Shown here: positions 9,268 through 16,186 of the stretch, piece after piece
Layout: every line of letters begins with the position of its first letter
How positions within the stretch are numbered: position 1 is the stretch's first letter
Source: Bacteroidales bacterium
GTDB taxonomy: Bacteria; Bacteroidota; Bacteroidia; Bacteroidales; WCHB1-69
DNA length: 33,156 nt
Assembly (NCBI GenBank): GCA_017961265.1
Contig: JAGCXN010000028.1
Coordinates: 141,874 to 175,029 of the forward strand
Reading direction: 5' to 3'
The notes under the pieces: model-generated
Seen by the model: only the letters and a program-made list of their open reading frames with translations
Told to the model about the DNA's origin: nothing
The model's database searches: none
Program-made: the position numbers and the translations under genes

Positions 9268-9338
9268 TGGGCGTTGGTGTAATGGCAACACTACAGATTC
9301 TGGTCCTGTCATTGAAGGTTCGAGTCCTTCACGCCCAA
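9268..9338 (+). tRNA. tRNA-Gln (anticodon CTG)
   Basis: A complete cloverleaf can be drawn. The acceptor is TGGGCGT with ACGCCCA (9268-9274 with 9331-9337), and the D-stem is GTGT with ACAC. The anticodon arm at 9293-9309 has loop TTCTGGT and anticodon CTG at 9300-9302. The T-arm is GAAGG-TTCGAGT-CCTTC and the discriminator is A at 9338. The T1-A72 pair is typical of glutamine tRNAs. CCA is not encoded directly after the discriminator. The bottom pair of the anticodon stem is an A-C mismatch (9297 with 9305). Confidence 0.92.
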
Positions 9339-9344
9339 CACCAG

Positions 9345-9374
9345 AAAAAAGACCTTGGAAACAGGGTCTTTTTT
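9345..9374 (+). terminator. Intrinsic terminator after tRNA-Gln
   Basis: AAAAAAGACC pairs with GGTCTTTTTT, and the stem continues inward through TTG with CAG around a gaaa loop. The 3' arm ends in six T. It begins seven bases after the tRNA discriminator. Confidence 0.85.
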
Positions 9375-9413
9375 ATTTTGTCCAATCGTGAAAATTAAAT
9401 TGAAAAAGGGTGG

Positions 9414-9443
9414 TTGATTTATTAAAAAAACAATGTAAATTTG
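9414..9443 (+). promoter_or_regulatory. Bacteroidota-type promoter for the TPR gene
   Basis: TTG at 9414-9416, a 19-base spacer and TAAATTTG at 9436-9443 match the Bacteroidota promoter pattern (TTTG/TTG, N19-21, TAnnTTTG). Transcription should begin near 9450, so the in-frame ATG at 9441 cannot be the start. This fixes the start codon at 9471. Confidence 0.8.
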
Positions 9444-9470
9444 CGGCCTCAAAATTTAATACGTAAAAAA

Positions 9471-10178
9471 ATGGCAAATACTGAAAAATTAGGCACTAAG
9501 CAAGAAATCGAAGGTCAGGAAAATGAGAAAAAATGGCTTGCTTTTTACAAAAACAATGAAAAAGTCATCTATGGCGTGCTTCTGGGCATCCTCATCGTTG
9601 TTATTCTAATCATCGCACTTTATCGTTTCGTTATTGTTCCGAGAAACCAGAAGGCTGCTGAAGCCATCATGGCACCGATCGAACAATTCAACCTTGGGCT
9701 GGGCACGGGTGACTCTCTCGCTTTCGCCACCGCTCTTGATGGCAACGAAGAGTCTGACGGATTCCTCACCATTATCGACGATTACGGCAGCACCAAGGCC
9801 GCCAATACTGCAAAATATTATGCCGCCCTTTGCTACCTCAACCAGCACAACACCGATGAAGCTCTTGAGATGCTTCTGAAATACAAGAAAAAAGACAACA
9901 ACCTTTGGTATTCCGCCCAAATGCTGATTGGTGACCTTTATGACGAGCAGGGTGATGTGGAGAATGCCAAAAAATATTACAAGCACGCCATCAAGGGCAA
10001 CACCGAACTGGTAGCTCCCACCGCCGCCTTCAAACTCGGCATGCTGTACGAGCGTGAAGAGAACTGGGCAGAAGCCTACGACAACTACAAATTTATCGAA
10101 GACAAATTCTACCAGAGATATACTGAAATGGGCGTAGCCAAATACCTTGAACGTGCCAAAATCAAAGCTGGAAAATAA
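9471..10178 (+). CDS. Membrane-anchored tetratricopeptide-repeat protein
   Basis: The product is 235 residues from 9471. A charged N-terminal segment of about 25 residues precedes one membrane helix (VIYGVLLGILIVVILIIALYR). After it comes a mostly helical periplasmic domain with TPR-like repeats, seen in AKYYAALCYLNQHNTDEALEML, AQMLIGDLYDEQGDVENAKKYY and AFKLGMLYEREENWAEAYDNY. The architecture matches the YfgM-like TPR family, whose E. coli member is an accessory factor at the Sec translocon. That specific role here is an inference. Its TAA stop overlaps the ribH ATG by one base (TAATG), so the two genes are probably translationally coupled. Confidence 0.85.
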   Translation: MANTEKLGTKQEIEGQENEKKWLAFYKNNEKVIYGVLLGILIVVILIIALYRFVIVPRNQKAAEAIMAPIEQFNLGLGTGDSLAFATALDGNEESDGFLTIIDDYGSTKAANTAKYYAALCYLNQHNTDEALEMLLKYKKKDNNLWYSAQMLIGDLYDEQGDVENAKKYYKHAIKGNTELVAPTAAFKLGMLYEREENWAEAYDNYKFIEDKFYQRYTEMGVAKYLERAKIKAGK

Positions 10179-10678
10179 TGAAGAAGAAGGAGAATCTTTC
10201 CGATATTTCCATACTTAAAAACTCCAATAATGCCAATTGCAAAATTGGCATTATTGTCAGTATGTGGAACGAAGAAGTTACCGCTGCTCTCGAAAAAGGC
10301 GCAGTGGACACGCTTCTGGAAGGCGGCGTATCCAAAAGCAACCTGCTGGTTTTTCATGTACCAGGCAGTTTTGAACTGCCTTCCGCAGCGGCAATGCTGC
10401 TGGAAGCTAACGAGAATGTCGATGCTGTCATCTGCCTCGGTTGCATCATTCAAGGGGAAACGCGCCATTTCGAATTCATTGCCCAAGCGGTGGCAAACGG
10501 AATTGCAAAGGTGGGTATTGAATACACGGTGCCCGTCATCTTCGGTGTGCTGACCTGCAACACGGCGGAGCAGGCCACCGATCGCTCCGGCGGTAAGCAT
10601 GGCAACAAGGGTGTCGAAGCAGCTGCCACTTGCCTCCAGATGCTCCAAACACAGAGAGAAATGCATAACCGTAAGTAG
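10178..10678 (+). CDS. ribH: 6,7-dimethyl-8-ribityllumazine synthase
   Basis: The product is 166 residues, the normal length. The family blocks are visible: IGIIVSMWNEEVTAAL, VPGSFELPSAA, and VICLGCIIQGETRHFEFIAQAV with the catalytic histidine at residue 97, followed by VPVIFGVLTCNTAEQA and GGKHGNKGVEAA. The enzyme condenses 5-amino-6-ribitylamino-uracil with 3,4-dihydroxy-2-butanone 4-phosphate, the penultimate step of riboflavin synthesis, usually as a 60-subunit shell. Its ATG overlaps the stop of the TPR gene. No other riboflavin genes are in the window, and I see no FMN riboswitch upstream, as expected for a gene inside a transcript. Confidence 0.97.
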   Translation: MKKKENLSDISILKNSNNANCKIGIIVSMWNEEVTAALEKGAVDTLLEGGVSKSNLLVFHVPGSFELPSAAAMLLEANENVDAVICLGCIIQGETRHFEFIAQAVANGIAKVGIEYTVPVIFGVLTCNTAEQATDRSGGKHGNKGVEAAATCLQMLQTQREMHNRK

Positions 10679-10796
10679 TATAAAGTAAAAAGTATAAAGT
10701 AATAGGTTTCCACGCACAATCCCTTCTTCATTCCAACCTATCACCTATTACCTTTTACTTATTACCTATTACTTATCACCTTTTACCAATAATAGG
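10679..10796. repeat. Opposed 7-base-period tracts forming a hairpin, ribH-fmt gap
   Basis: The left part steps as agtataa, agtaaaa, agtataa, agtaata. The right part steps as acctatc, acctatt, acctttt, acttatt, acctatt, acttatc, acctttt, the opposite orientation. AAGTAATAGGT at 10697-10707 is the exact reverse complement of ACCTATTACTT at 10764-10774, so the transcript can fold into a hairpin between the two genes. Confidence 0.7.
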
Positions 10797-10800
10797 ATAA

Positions 10801-11757
10801 ATGAAAGTAGTTTTTATGGGCACGCCGGAATTTGCGGTGGCCACTTTAGATGCAATCTGTAAAGCAGGGAACGACGTCGCTGCGGTGGTTACTGTTCCTG
10901 ACAAGCCTGCGGGACGAGGTTTACAGCTTCGTCCGTCGGCAGTGAAGGAGTATGCCGTAACCCACAACCTGCAGGTTCTACAGCCCGAAAAGCTGAAATC
11001 GGAAGATTTTCTGGCACGACTCCGCGAAATCAACGCTGACGTCTTTGTCGTTGTTGCGTTCCGAATGCTTCCGGAAGTGGTCTATGCTATGCCAAAGCAC
11101 GGCACATTCAACGTCCATGCATCGTTACTGCCGAACTACCGCGGTGCCGCCCCCATCCACCATGCGGTGATGAACGGAGAGACCAAATCGGGCGTCACCA
11201 CCTTCTTCCTTGACCGGCAGATTGATACCGGCGACATCATCGACAGCATCGAGGTCCCCATCCGCCCCGACGAGACGACGGGTGAGCTGTACGACGAACT
11301 GATGCAAAAGGGGGCAGAACTCGCCGTACGCACCTTACAAAGCATCAGTGACGGCACCGTCACCACACGCCCACAGCCCCAATTGCCCGCTGACCAGCTC
11401 AAACCTGCCCCGAAAATCTTCAAGGAGGACACCTTTATCGACTGGAACCAGCCCTCCTCCGTCATATATAATAAGATTAGAGGACTGTGCCCCAGCCCGT
11501 GCGCATGCACCCGCATCCGCAACAAAAAAGGGAACGAGGAACAAATCAAAATATTTGAAACACAAATTCTTTCTTCTGGAAAGACAATGCAGAAAGCAGG
11601 ATTCATCCGTATCCTTTTGCCCGATATTTTTGCAATTTCTACAGCAGATGGAGAAATTTCCATCAAAAAATTACAACTTCAAGGAAAGTCACGCCTTGAT
11701 ATTGAAGCGTTTTTGCGTGGATTCCACCCTGAAAACTACGACTTGGAACTTTTTTAG
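10801..11757 (+). CDS. fmt: Methionyl-tRNA formyltransferase
   Basis: The product is 318 residues, the normal length. The N-terminal formyltransferase domain has the catalytic triad: Asn104 and His106 in FNVHASLLPNYRGAAPIHHA, and Asp142 in LDRQIDTGDI. The C-terminal OB-like domain follows, with SSVIYNKIRGLCPSPCACTR and a final IEAFLRGFHPENYDLELF. The enzyme transfers a formyl group from 10-formyltetrahydrofolate to initiator methionyl-tRNA in the cytoplasm. The gene follows ribH across the opposed heptamer repeats. No def gene is adjacent. The start at 10801 is the only one that keeps the conserved first strand (MKVVFMGTPEFA). Confidence 0.97.
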   Translation: MKVVFMGTPEFAVATLDAICKAGNDVAAVVTVPDKPAGRGLQLRPSAVKEYAVTHNLQVLQPEKLKSEDFLARLREINADVFVVVAFRMLPEVVYAMPKHGTFNVHASLLPNYRGAAPIHHAVMNGETKSGVTTFFLDRQIDTGDIIDSIEVPIRPDETTGELYDELMQKGAELAVRTLQSISDGTVTTRPQPQLPADQLKPAPKIFKEDTFIDWNQPSSVIYNKIRGLCPSPCACTRIRNKKGNEEQIKIFETQILSSGKTMQKAGFIRILLPDIFAISTADGEISIKKLQLQGKSRLDIEAFLRGFHPENYDLELF

Positions 11758-11842
11758 TTTTTTGTAAAACATTTATAATCAATTATATATAAATTTGTTA
11801 CAAAATTTCTTCATTTTTTTTTAAAAAAGTGAAGAAAAACGC

Positions 11843-11872
11843 TTGCAATTATCAAAAATACTGCTACTTTTG
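11843..11872 (+). promoter_or_regulatory. Bacteroidota-type promoter for the HU gene
   Basis: TTG at 11843-11845, a 19-base spacer and TACTTTTG at 11865-11872 match the Bacteroidota consensus. The expected transcript start leaves a short AT-rich leader before the ATG at 11914. A second possible -7 motif, TAAATTTG at 11790-11797, has no TTG at the right distance. Confidence 0.8.
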
Positions 11873-11913
11873 CGCGTTAAAGTTAATTAATTAACCACTT
11901 AAATTTTTTACAA

Positions 11914-12180
11914 ATGAATAAAGCACAATTAATTGATGCCATCGCTGAAAAAGCCGGCCTTCAGAAAGTTGAAGCTAAGAGAGCCCTCGAAGCTTATGTA
12001 GAAGCAACCACCGAAGCCCTTAAGGGTGGTGACAAAGTTTCTCTCGTTGGTTTCGGTACTCTGTCCGTTAACGAGCGTGCTGCCAGAAAAGGCCGCAACC
12101 CGCAGACCAAGAAGGAAATGATGATTCCCGCAAAGAAAGTCGTGAAATTCAAAGCCGGCGCTGACCTCACTAACCTCTAA
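11914..12180 (+). CDS. HU-family DNA-binding protein
   Basis: The product is 88 residues, close to the 90 typical of HU. It starts [25 protein letters not shown] and contains the DNA-binding-arm signature [23 protein letters not shown] dimers bend and compact DNA and take part in nucleoid structure, replication and recombination. The gene has its own promoter and its own terminator, so it is probably monocistronic, as expected for an abundant protein. Confidence 0.96.
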   Translation: MNKAQLIDAIAEKAGLQKVEAKRALEAYVEATTEALKGGDKVSLVGFGTLSVNERAARKGRNPQTKKEMMIPAKKVVKFKAGADLTNL

Positions 12181-12202
12181 TAGTGTGTGTTTTGTCAAAA
12201 AG

Positions 12203-12226
12203 AGCCCCAGAAATGGGGCTTTTTTT
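12203..12226 (+). terminator. Intrinsic terminator after the HU gene
   Basis: AGCCCC pairs with GGGGCT around the loop agaaat, followed directly by six T. It lies 23 bases past the HU stop codon. Confidence 0.88.
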
Positions 12227-12282
12227 ATTGTTAAACCAAATATATGGGCCAATCTAAGCACACCCTCCTATCCAGACCAATA

Positions 12283-12972
12283 ATGAATGAACTGACGATT
12301 GAACAAAAGAAAAAACTGATCCCTTATTTGCGCACTTTCATCACAGAGGAACGCGACGCACGCATTATAGAAGTACTTCAAAACCGCACACGCCACTTTA
12401 CCGTTGTGCTGGAGGACCTGTACCAGACACAGAATATCAGCGCGGTGATGCGCACCTGCGAATGTTACGGCGTCCAAGACGTGCACATTATCGAAAAGGA
12501 GAACGAGTTCATCATCCACGATGCCATCTCAATGGGCGCGAACAAGTGGCTGACACTCCATAATTACAAAAATGAGCCAGGCAATGTGGCCAAATGCGCC
12601 GATTACCTTCATTCGAAGGGATACAAGCTCATCGCCACCCTGCCCGCCGAAAACAGCGTCTTTGTGGACGACCTGCCCGTGGACGAAAAGACGGCCTTCT
12701 TCTTCGGCACCGAGCTGACGGGACTCTCGGAAGAAGCCGTAGCCGTATGCGACGGGGCCGTCAAAATTCCTATGTACGGATTTACCGAAAGTTTCAACAT
12801 TTCAAATTCTGTCGCCATCCTCACCTCCAACCGGATTGAACGGCTGCACCGCTCCGGCACGGAATGGCGGCTCACCTCCGACGAGCACGCCGAGCTCTAT
12901 TTTGAATGGCTTTGCAAATCCATCCGCAATATTGACCTGATCTTAAAGCGGAAATTAGAGGAAGGGGAATAG
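12283..12972 (+). CDS. SpoU/TrmH-family RNA 2'-O-ribose methyltransferase
   Basis: The product is 229 residues from the ATG at 12283; an in-frame ATG at 12244 would add 13 unconserved residues. The three SPOUT knot motifs are present: NISAVMRTCECYGVQDVHII, FFFGTELTGLSEEAVAVCD, and VKIPMYGFTESFNISNSVAIL. The N-terminal extension resembles TrmH, which methylates G18 of tRNA with S-adenosylmethionine. The family also includes rRNA methyltransferases, so the exact target is inferred. The gene follows the HU terminator without a recognisable promoter and ends 14 bases before the stop of ftsW on the other strand, with no terminator visible between the converging genes. Confidence 0.85.
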   Translation: MNELTIEQKKKLIPYLRTFITEERDARIIEVLQNRTRHFTVVLEDLYQTQNISAVMRTCECYGVQDVHIIEKENEFIIHDAISMGANKWLTLHNYKNEPGNVAKCADYLHSKGYKLIATLPAENSVFVDDLPVDEKTAFFFGTELTGLSEEAVAVCDGAVKIPMYGFTESFNISNSVAILTSNRIERLHRSGTEWRLTSDEHAELYFEWLCKSIRNIDLILKRKLEEGE

Positions 12973-12986
12973 CTGCCTTACTCGCC

Positions 12987-14135
12987 TCAGACCAACAGCT
13001 CTTCGTCCTCGCCATCGGTCTGGTCCACCACCTGTTTGGCCATGTTCATGAGTGTCCCCAAGGCAAAGCAGGTGAAGAAGAGCGAGACACTTCCGCGGCT
13101 GATGAGCGGCAGTGTCTGTCCCGTGGCGGGAATAACACCCGTATTGGCCCCAATATGGATCAGCGCCTGCATCAGGATTAACATCCCGACACCTGTGGCG
13201 TAGTAACGGATGAAGTTACCCCGCGCCTTCCGTGCCACAAACAGCGCCTGATAAAACAGTATTACGTAGATAATTAGAACGGCAAGCCCTGTGGCGAACG
13301 TAAACTCTTCGCAAATCAATGCGAAAATGAAATCATTCTCGCCTTCTGCCATATTCTTCTTGATCAGGCCTTTTCCCGGTCCCGACGGGTTGACGATGGA
13401 GCGCGAGATAGCCGCTTTCGAAAGCGTCATTTGTCGCCCATAGGCCTTGGAGTCACACTTGCCGTGCAGCCAATACTGGATACGGCTGTCAAGGGTGGTG
13501 GAACGATCTTCCTTTCCTTGTTCCACCATCACCTCATTTTGATTTCGGTAGTGTCCGATGGCAAGGTAGATTCCACCCAGTGCTCCACACAGCAGAAACG
13601 TGTAAATCAAGTGCTTGACTTTCACCCCCGCCACGAACATCACCGTCATTCCCGTAATGAAAAGAATGATGGCAGTGGAAATGTTGCGCAGAGCGATTAG
13701 TCCGACAAACAACATCAGCCACCCGATTCCCCAGATGGTTTGGTACTTGTCGATTTCCTTTCCCTTGTTTGTATGTTTTGCAAAAAAGATGCACAAATAA
13801 AAAATAAGGCAAAGGGAGACAATATAAAATGTCTGAATCAAATGTCCCCCGATAGAAATACTTCGACCGCCTGCGCCACGCCGCATGATAAGCGTGAGTA
13901 CCAGTAAAACGAACGCGACCCCAAGGAAAAGGATGGAGGAGCGGTTATACTTTTTGTAGCTCACCTTGGAGAAGGCAAAGATTGCACCAAGTCCTGCCGC
14001 TTGTTGGAGAAGTGGCAGCAATAGCTCGCCTGTCAGGCTATACGAGGTGAGTACCGACACAATGGACAGCAGGATCACCATCAGCCAGATGCCGTGGTAG
14101 TATTTCAACCGGTTGCGCAAGGTCGTGATTTCCAT
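12987..14135 (-). CDS. ftsW: FtsW, SEDS-family peptidoglycan glycosyltransferase
   Basis: The product is 382 residues with about ten membrane helices. It contains the SEDS signatures NPSGPGKGLIKKN, ENDFIFALICEE (carrying the conserved Asp of the catalytic region) and NTGVIPATGQTLPLIS. FtsW polymerises lipid II at the division site together with the transpeptidase FtsI. It is the last dcw gene here, following the MurD remnant with a one-base gap. The usual next genes (murG, murC, ftsQ, ftsA, ftsZ) are absent, and trmH on the opposite strand comes next. One oddity is that the segment after TGQTLPLIS reads RGSVSLFF, where a double glycine is usual (family form SxGGTS). Confidence 0.93.
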   Translation of the reverse strand: MEITTLRNRLKYYHGIWLMVILLSIVSVLTSYSLTGELLLPLLQQAAGLGAIFAFSKVSYKKYNRSSILFLGVAFVLLVLTLIMRRGAGGRSISIGGHLIQTFYIVSLCLIFYLCIFFAKHTNKGKEIDKYQTIWGIGWLMLFVGLIALRNISTAIILFITGMTVMFVAGVKVKHLIYTFLLCGALGGIYLAIGHYRNQNEVMVEQGKEDRSTTLDSRIQYWLHGKCDSKAYGRQMTLSKAAISRSIVNPSGPGKGLIKKNMAEGENDFIFALICEEFTFATGLAVLIIYVILFYQALFVARKARGNFIRYYATGVGMLILMQALIHIGANTGVIPATGQTLPLISRGSVSLFFTCFALGTLMNMAKQVVDQTDGEDEELLV

Positions 14136-14136
14136 A

Positions 14137-14700
14137 TTACAACTGTGCTACAGCGTCTTTGAATGAGCTGCCTCTTTTCTCAATGCTATCACCCTGCTCG
14201 ACAGAAGTGCCGGGGCAATACAGCACTGCGTGGTTGATACCGGCGGAATAAAAAGCCGTACGCACCGCCGACTCCATATCCGTGGCATGTTCCGTCAGCA
14301 CGCCCATCCCCTCGAGGATTGTCCGCGACGGCGAAGTCTCACTACCGACAAAAACGACGGAAGTGATTTTCGTGCTGATGAACTGCATCAGTTCCGCAAA
14401 AAGGCCGCCGGCTTCACCCCACTGTTCGAATGAAGTGATCCACACCGCTTTCTTCTGCAGGTTGGAAAGAGCCATATAAACTCCGTTCACGTTGACGGAA
14501 GCAGCATCATTAATAAAGTCGATGCCGCGGATGTTCTTCACGAACTCCATCTTGTGTTCGGGCGTACCAAAACCGTTGGCAACCATCGCTGCCATCTGCG
14601 TACGGCGGCTGTTCAACAACCCCTGTAAGTCCCTGATTTCGGAACCGCCTATTTCAAAACCAATTCCGTATTCTCCTTTAACACTGGTGATCTTTTTCAT
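14137..14700 (-). CDS. MurD C-terminal remnant lacking the ATPase domain
   Basis: This is a 187-residue protein in the slot where dcw clusters carry murD (about 450 residues). From residue 46 it aligns by eye with the MurD C-terminal domain: PEHKMEFVKNIRGIDFIND, VNVNGVYMALSNL, KAVWIT, then DMESAVRTAFYSAG and a final KRGSSFKDAVAQL. Residues 1-45 may correspond to the end of the central domain. The UDP-binding N-terminal domain and the GTNGK P-loop are missing. The DSKATN motif reads DAASVN, so its lysine is lost, and SPACASFDLF is replaced by CPGTSVEQGD. It cannot act as a UDP-MurNAc-Ala:D-Glu ligase alone. The frame is intact, with ATG 24 bases after mraY and a stop one base before ftsW, so it is not simple decay. 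It may have a retained structural role. Confidence 0.8.
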   Translation of the reverse strand: MKKITSVKGEYGIGFEIGGSEIRDLQGLLNSRRTQMAAMVANGFGTPEHKMEFVKNIRGIDFINDAASVNVNGVYMALSNLQKKAVWITSFEQWGEAGGLFAELMQFISTKITSVVFVGSETSPSRTILEGMGVLTEHATDMESAVRTAFYSAGINHAVLYCPGTSVEQGDSIEKRGSSFKDAVAQL

Positions 14701-14724
14701 ATTTTTACGTTCAATAAAGGTTAA

Positions 14725-16032
14725 TTATCTGATTTTTAATGTTATGATTGCCAGAACGACACAAATGATGCTCAACACAATCATCCGTTGCGTGATGGTG
14801 GATTCGTGCAAGACAGATTTTCCCTTACGCGAGAAAATAACGGGCTGGTCGGCAACCGCCTGCTTCTGATAGTGGTGATGAAGCGGGGTCATAATGAAAA
14901 CTCGCTTACCTTGTCCGGTTTTCTTTTTCGTATATTTGAAATAGGCCCTCTGGATCAGCACCGAACAAGCTTCAATGAGGAAAATGCCGCACAGAAGCGG
15001 AATCAGCAACTCCTTGCGGATAATAATGCACGACACCGCAATAATGCCACCCAAGGTGAGACTGCCCACATCACCCATAAAAACTTTGGCCGGATAACAG
15101 TTCCACCAATAGAAGCCGATGAGGGCACCGACCAATGCCGAAACAAATACCACCAGCTCACTAATATTGGGGATGTACATGATATTAAGGTAATCAGCGA
15201 ACACGACGTTGCCCGACACGTAAGCCAATACAGCGATACCCACCGCAATAGGTGCGGAGACACCCGTTACAAGGCCATCCATACCATCGGTGAGGTTTGC
15301 TCCGTTCGAGACTGCCGTCAGAATAAATACGATGATCGGGATGTAAAACAAGAATGACCATTTGCCGTCTTCATCACCCATCCAGCGGGTGAACCACGCA
15401 TAATTGAACTCATGGTTCTTCACAAAAGGAATAGTCGTTTTGGTAGAGTGGAATGACGGAGTGACCGGCTGCTTCGCGGGCGCAATGTTCGCATCGGTCT
15501 TGCTGATGGTAAACATCTCGTCCGCCGTCGTCACCTGCTTCGGAAGGGAGTAGTTTTCCTTGATGCCCACTGCAGGATGGAAGTACATCACCACACCTAC
15601 GACAACACCCAGCACCACCTGTCCCAACAACTTTGTTTTTTCCGAAATGCCGTCCTTATTGTGCTTCACACATTTGATGTAGTCATCGGCGAAACCGAGA
15701 GCGCCGAGCCACAAGGTAGTGAAGATCATCAGCAGGACATAAATGTTGTCGAGTTTGTTGAACAGCAGCACCGGAATCAACAAGGAGACGATGATAAGAA
15801 TGCCTCCCATCTTGGGAGTGGAAGCCTTGTTTTCCTGTCCCGGAAGACCGAGGTCTCGTTCCTGCTCGCCACGCGTTTTCTTGCGCAAAATTTCAATCAC
15901 ACGGGGACCTGCCAGCAACGTGATCAAAAACGACAGTGCCAATGCGCACACTGCACGGAACGAAATGTAATGGAACAACCCCGCACCGGGGAAATTCAAT
16001 CCATGAAGCCAATCAAAAAGGTAATATAACAT
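14725..16032 (-). CDS. mraY: Phospho-N-acetylmuramoyl-pentapeptide-transferase
   Basis: The product is 435 residues with about ten membrane helices. The catalytic aspartates are in FADDYIKC and NLTDGMDGLVTG, and the histidine motif is MTPLHHHYQ. The family block near the N-terminus reads GQENKASTPKMGGI. Compared with proteobacterial MraY (about 360 residues) there is a soluble insert of about 70 residues (IKENYSLPKQ to NHEFNYAWF), which I recall as usual in Bacteroidota. MraY moves phospho-MurNAc-pentapeptide from UDP to undecaprenyl phosphate at the inner membrane, forming lipid I. It follows murE after a 154-base gap filled with heptamer-period sequence. Its start codon is preceded by AAACCTGCAACT, also found before porP. 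Confidence 0.96.
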   Translation of the reverse strand: MLYYLFDWLHGLNFPGAGLFHYISFRAVCALALSFLITLLAGPRVIEILRKKTRGEQERDLGLPGQENKASTPKMGGILIIVSLLIPVLLFNKLDNIYVLLMIFTTLWLGALGFADDYIKCVKHNKDGISEKTKLLGQVVLGVVVGVVMYFHPAVGIKENYSLPKQVTTADEMFTISKTDANIAPAKQPVTPSFHSTKTTIPFVKNHEFNYAWFTRWMGDEDGKWSFLFYIPIIVFILTAVSNGANLTDGMDGLVTGVSAPIAVGIAVLAYVSGNVVFADYLNIMYIPNISELVVFVSALVGALIGFYWWNCYPAKVFMGDVGSLTLGGIIAVSCIIIRKELLIPLLCGIFLIEACSVLIQRAYFKYTKKKTGQGKRVFIMTPLHHHYQKQAVADQPVIFSRKGKSVLHESTITQRMIVLSIICVVLAIITLKIR

Positions 16033-16036
16033 AGTT

Positions 16037-16186
16037 GCAGGTTTATCAAGTTAAAAGTTGAGAGTTAAAAGGTTTGAAGGTAGAAGGTGATAGGTGATAA
16101 GGATAAAGAGGGTCTGTGCAAAGGCTACCTCCTACTTTATACTTCATATTTTTCCGTTTTCAATTTTCCGTTTTCAGTTTTCAATT
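16037..16186. repeat. Two 7-base-period tracts between murE and mraY
   Basis: On the plus strand the first part steps agttaaa, agttgag, agttaaa, aggtttg, aaggtag, aaggtga, taggtga. The second part, from about 16130, is pyrimidine-rich and steps gttttca, attttcc, gttttca, gttttca, attttat. The murE-mraY transcript must cross this stretch. No promoter or terminator is evident in it. Confidence 0.65.
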
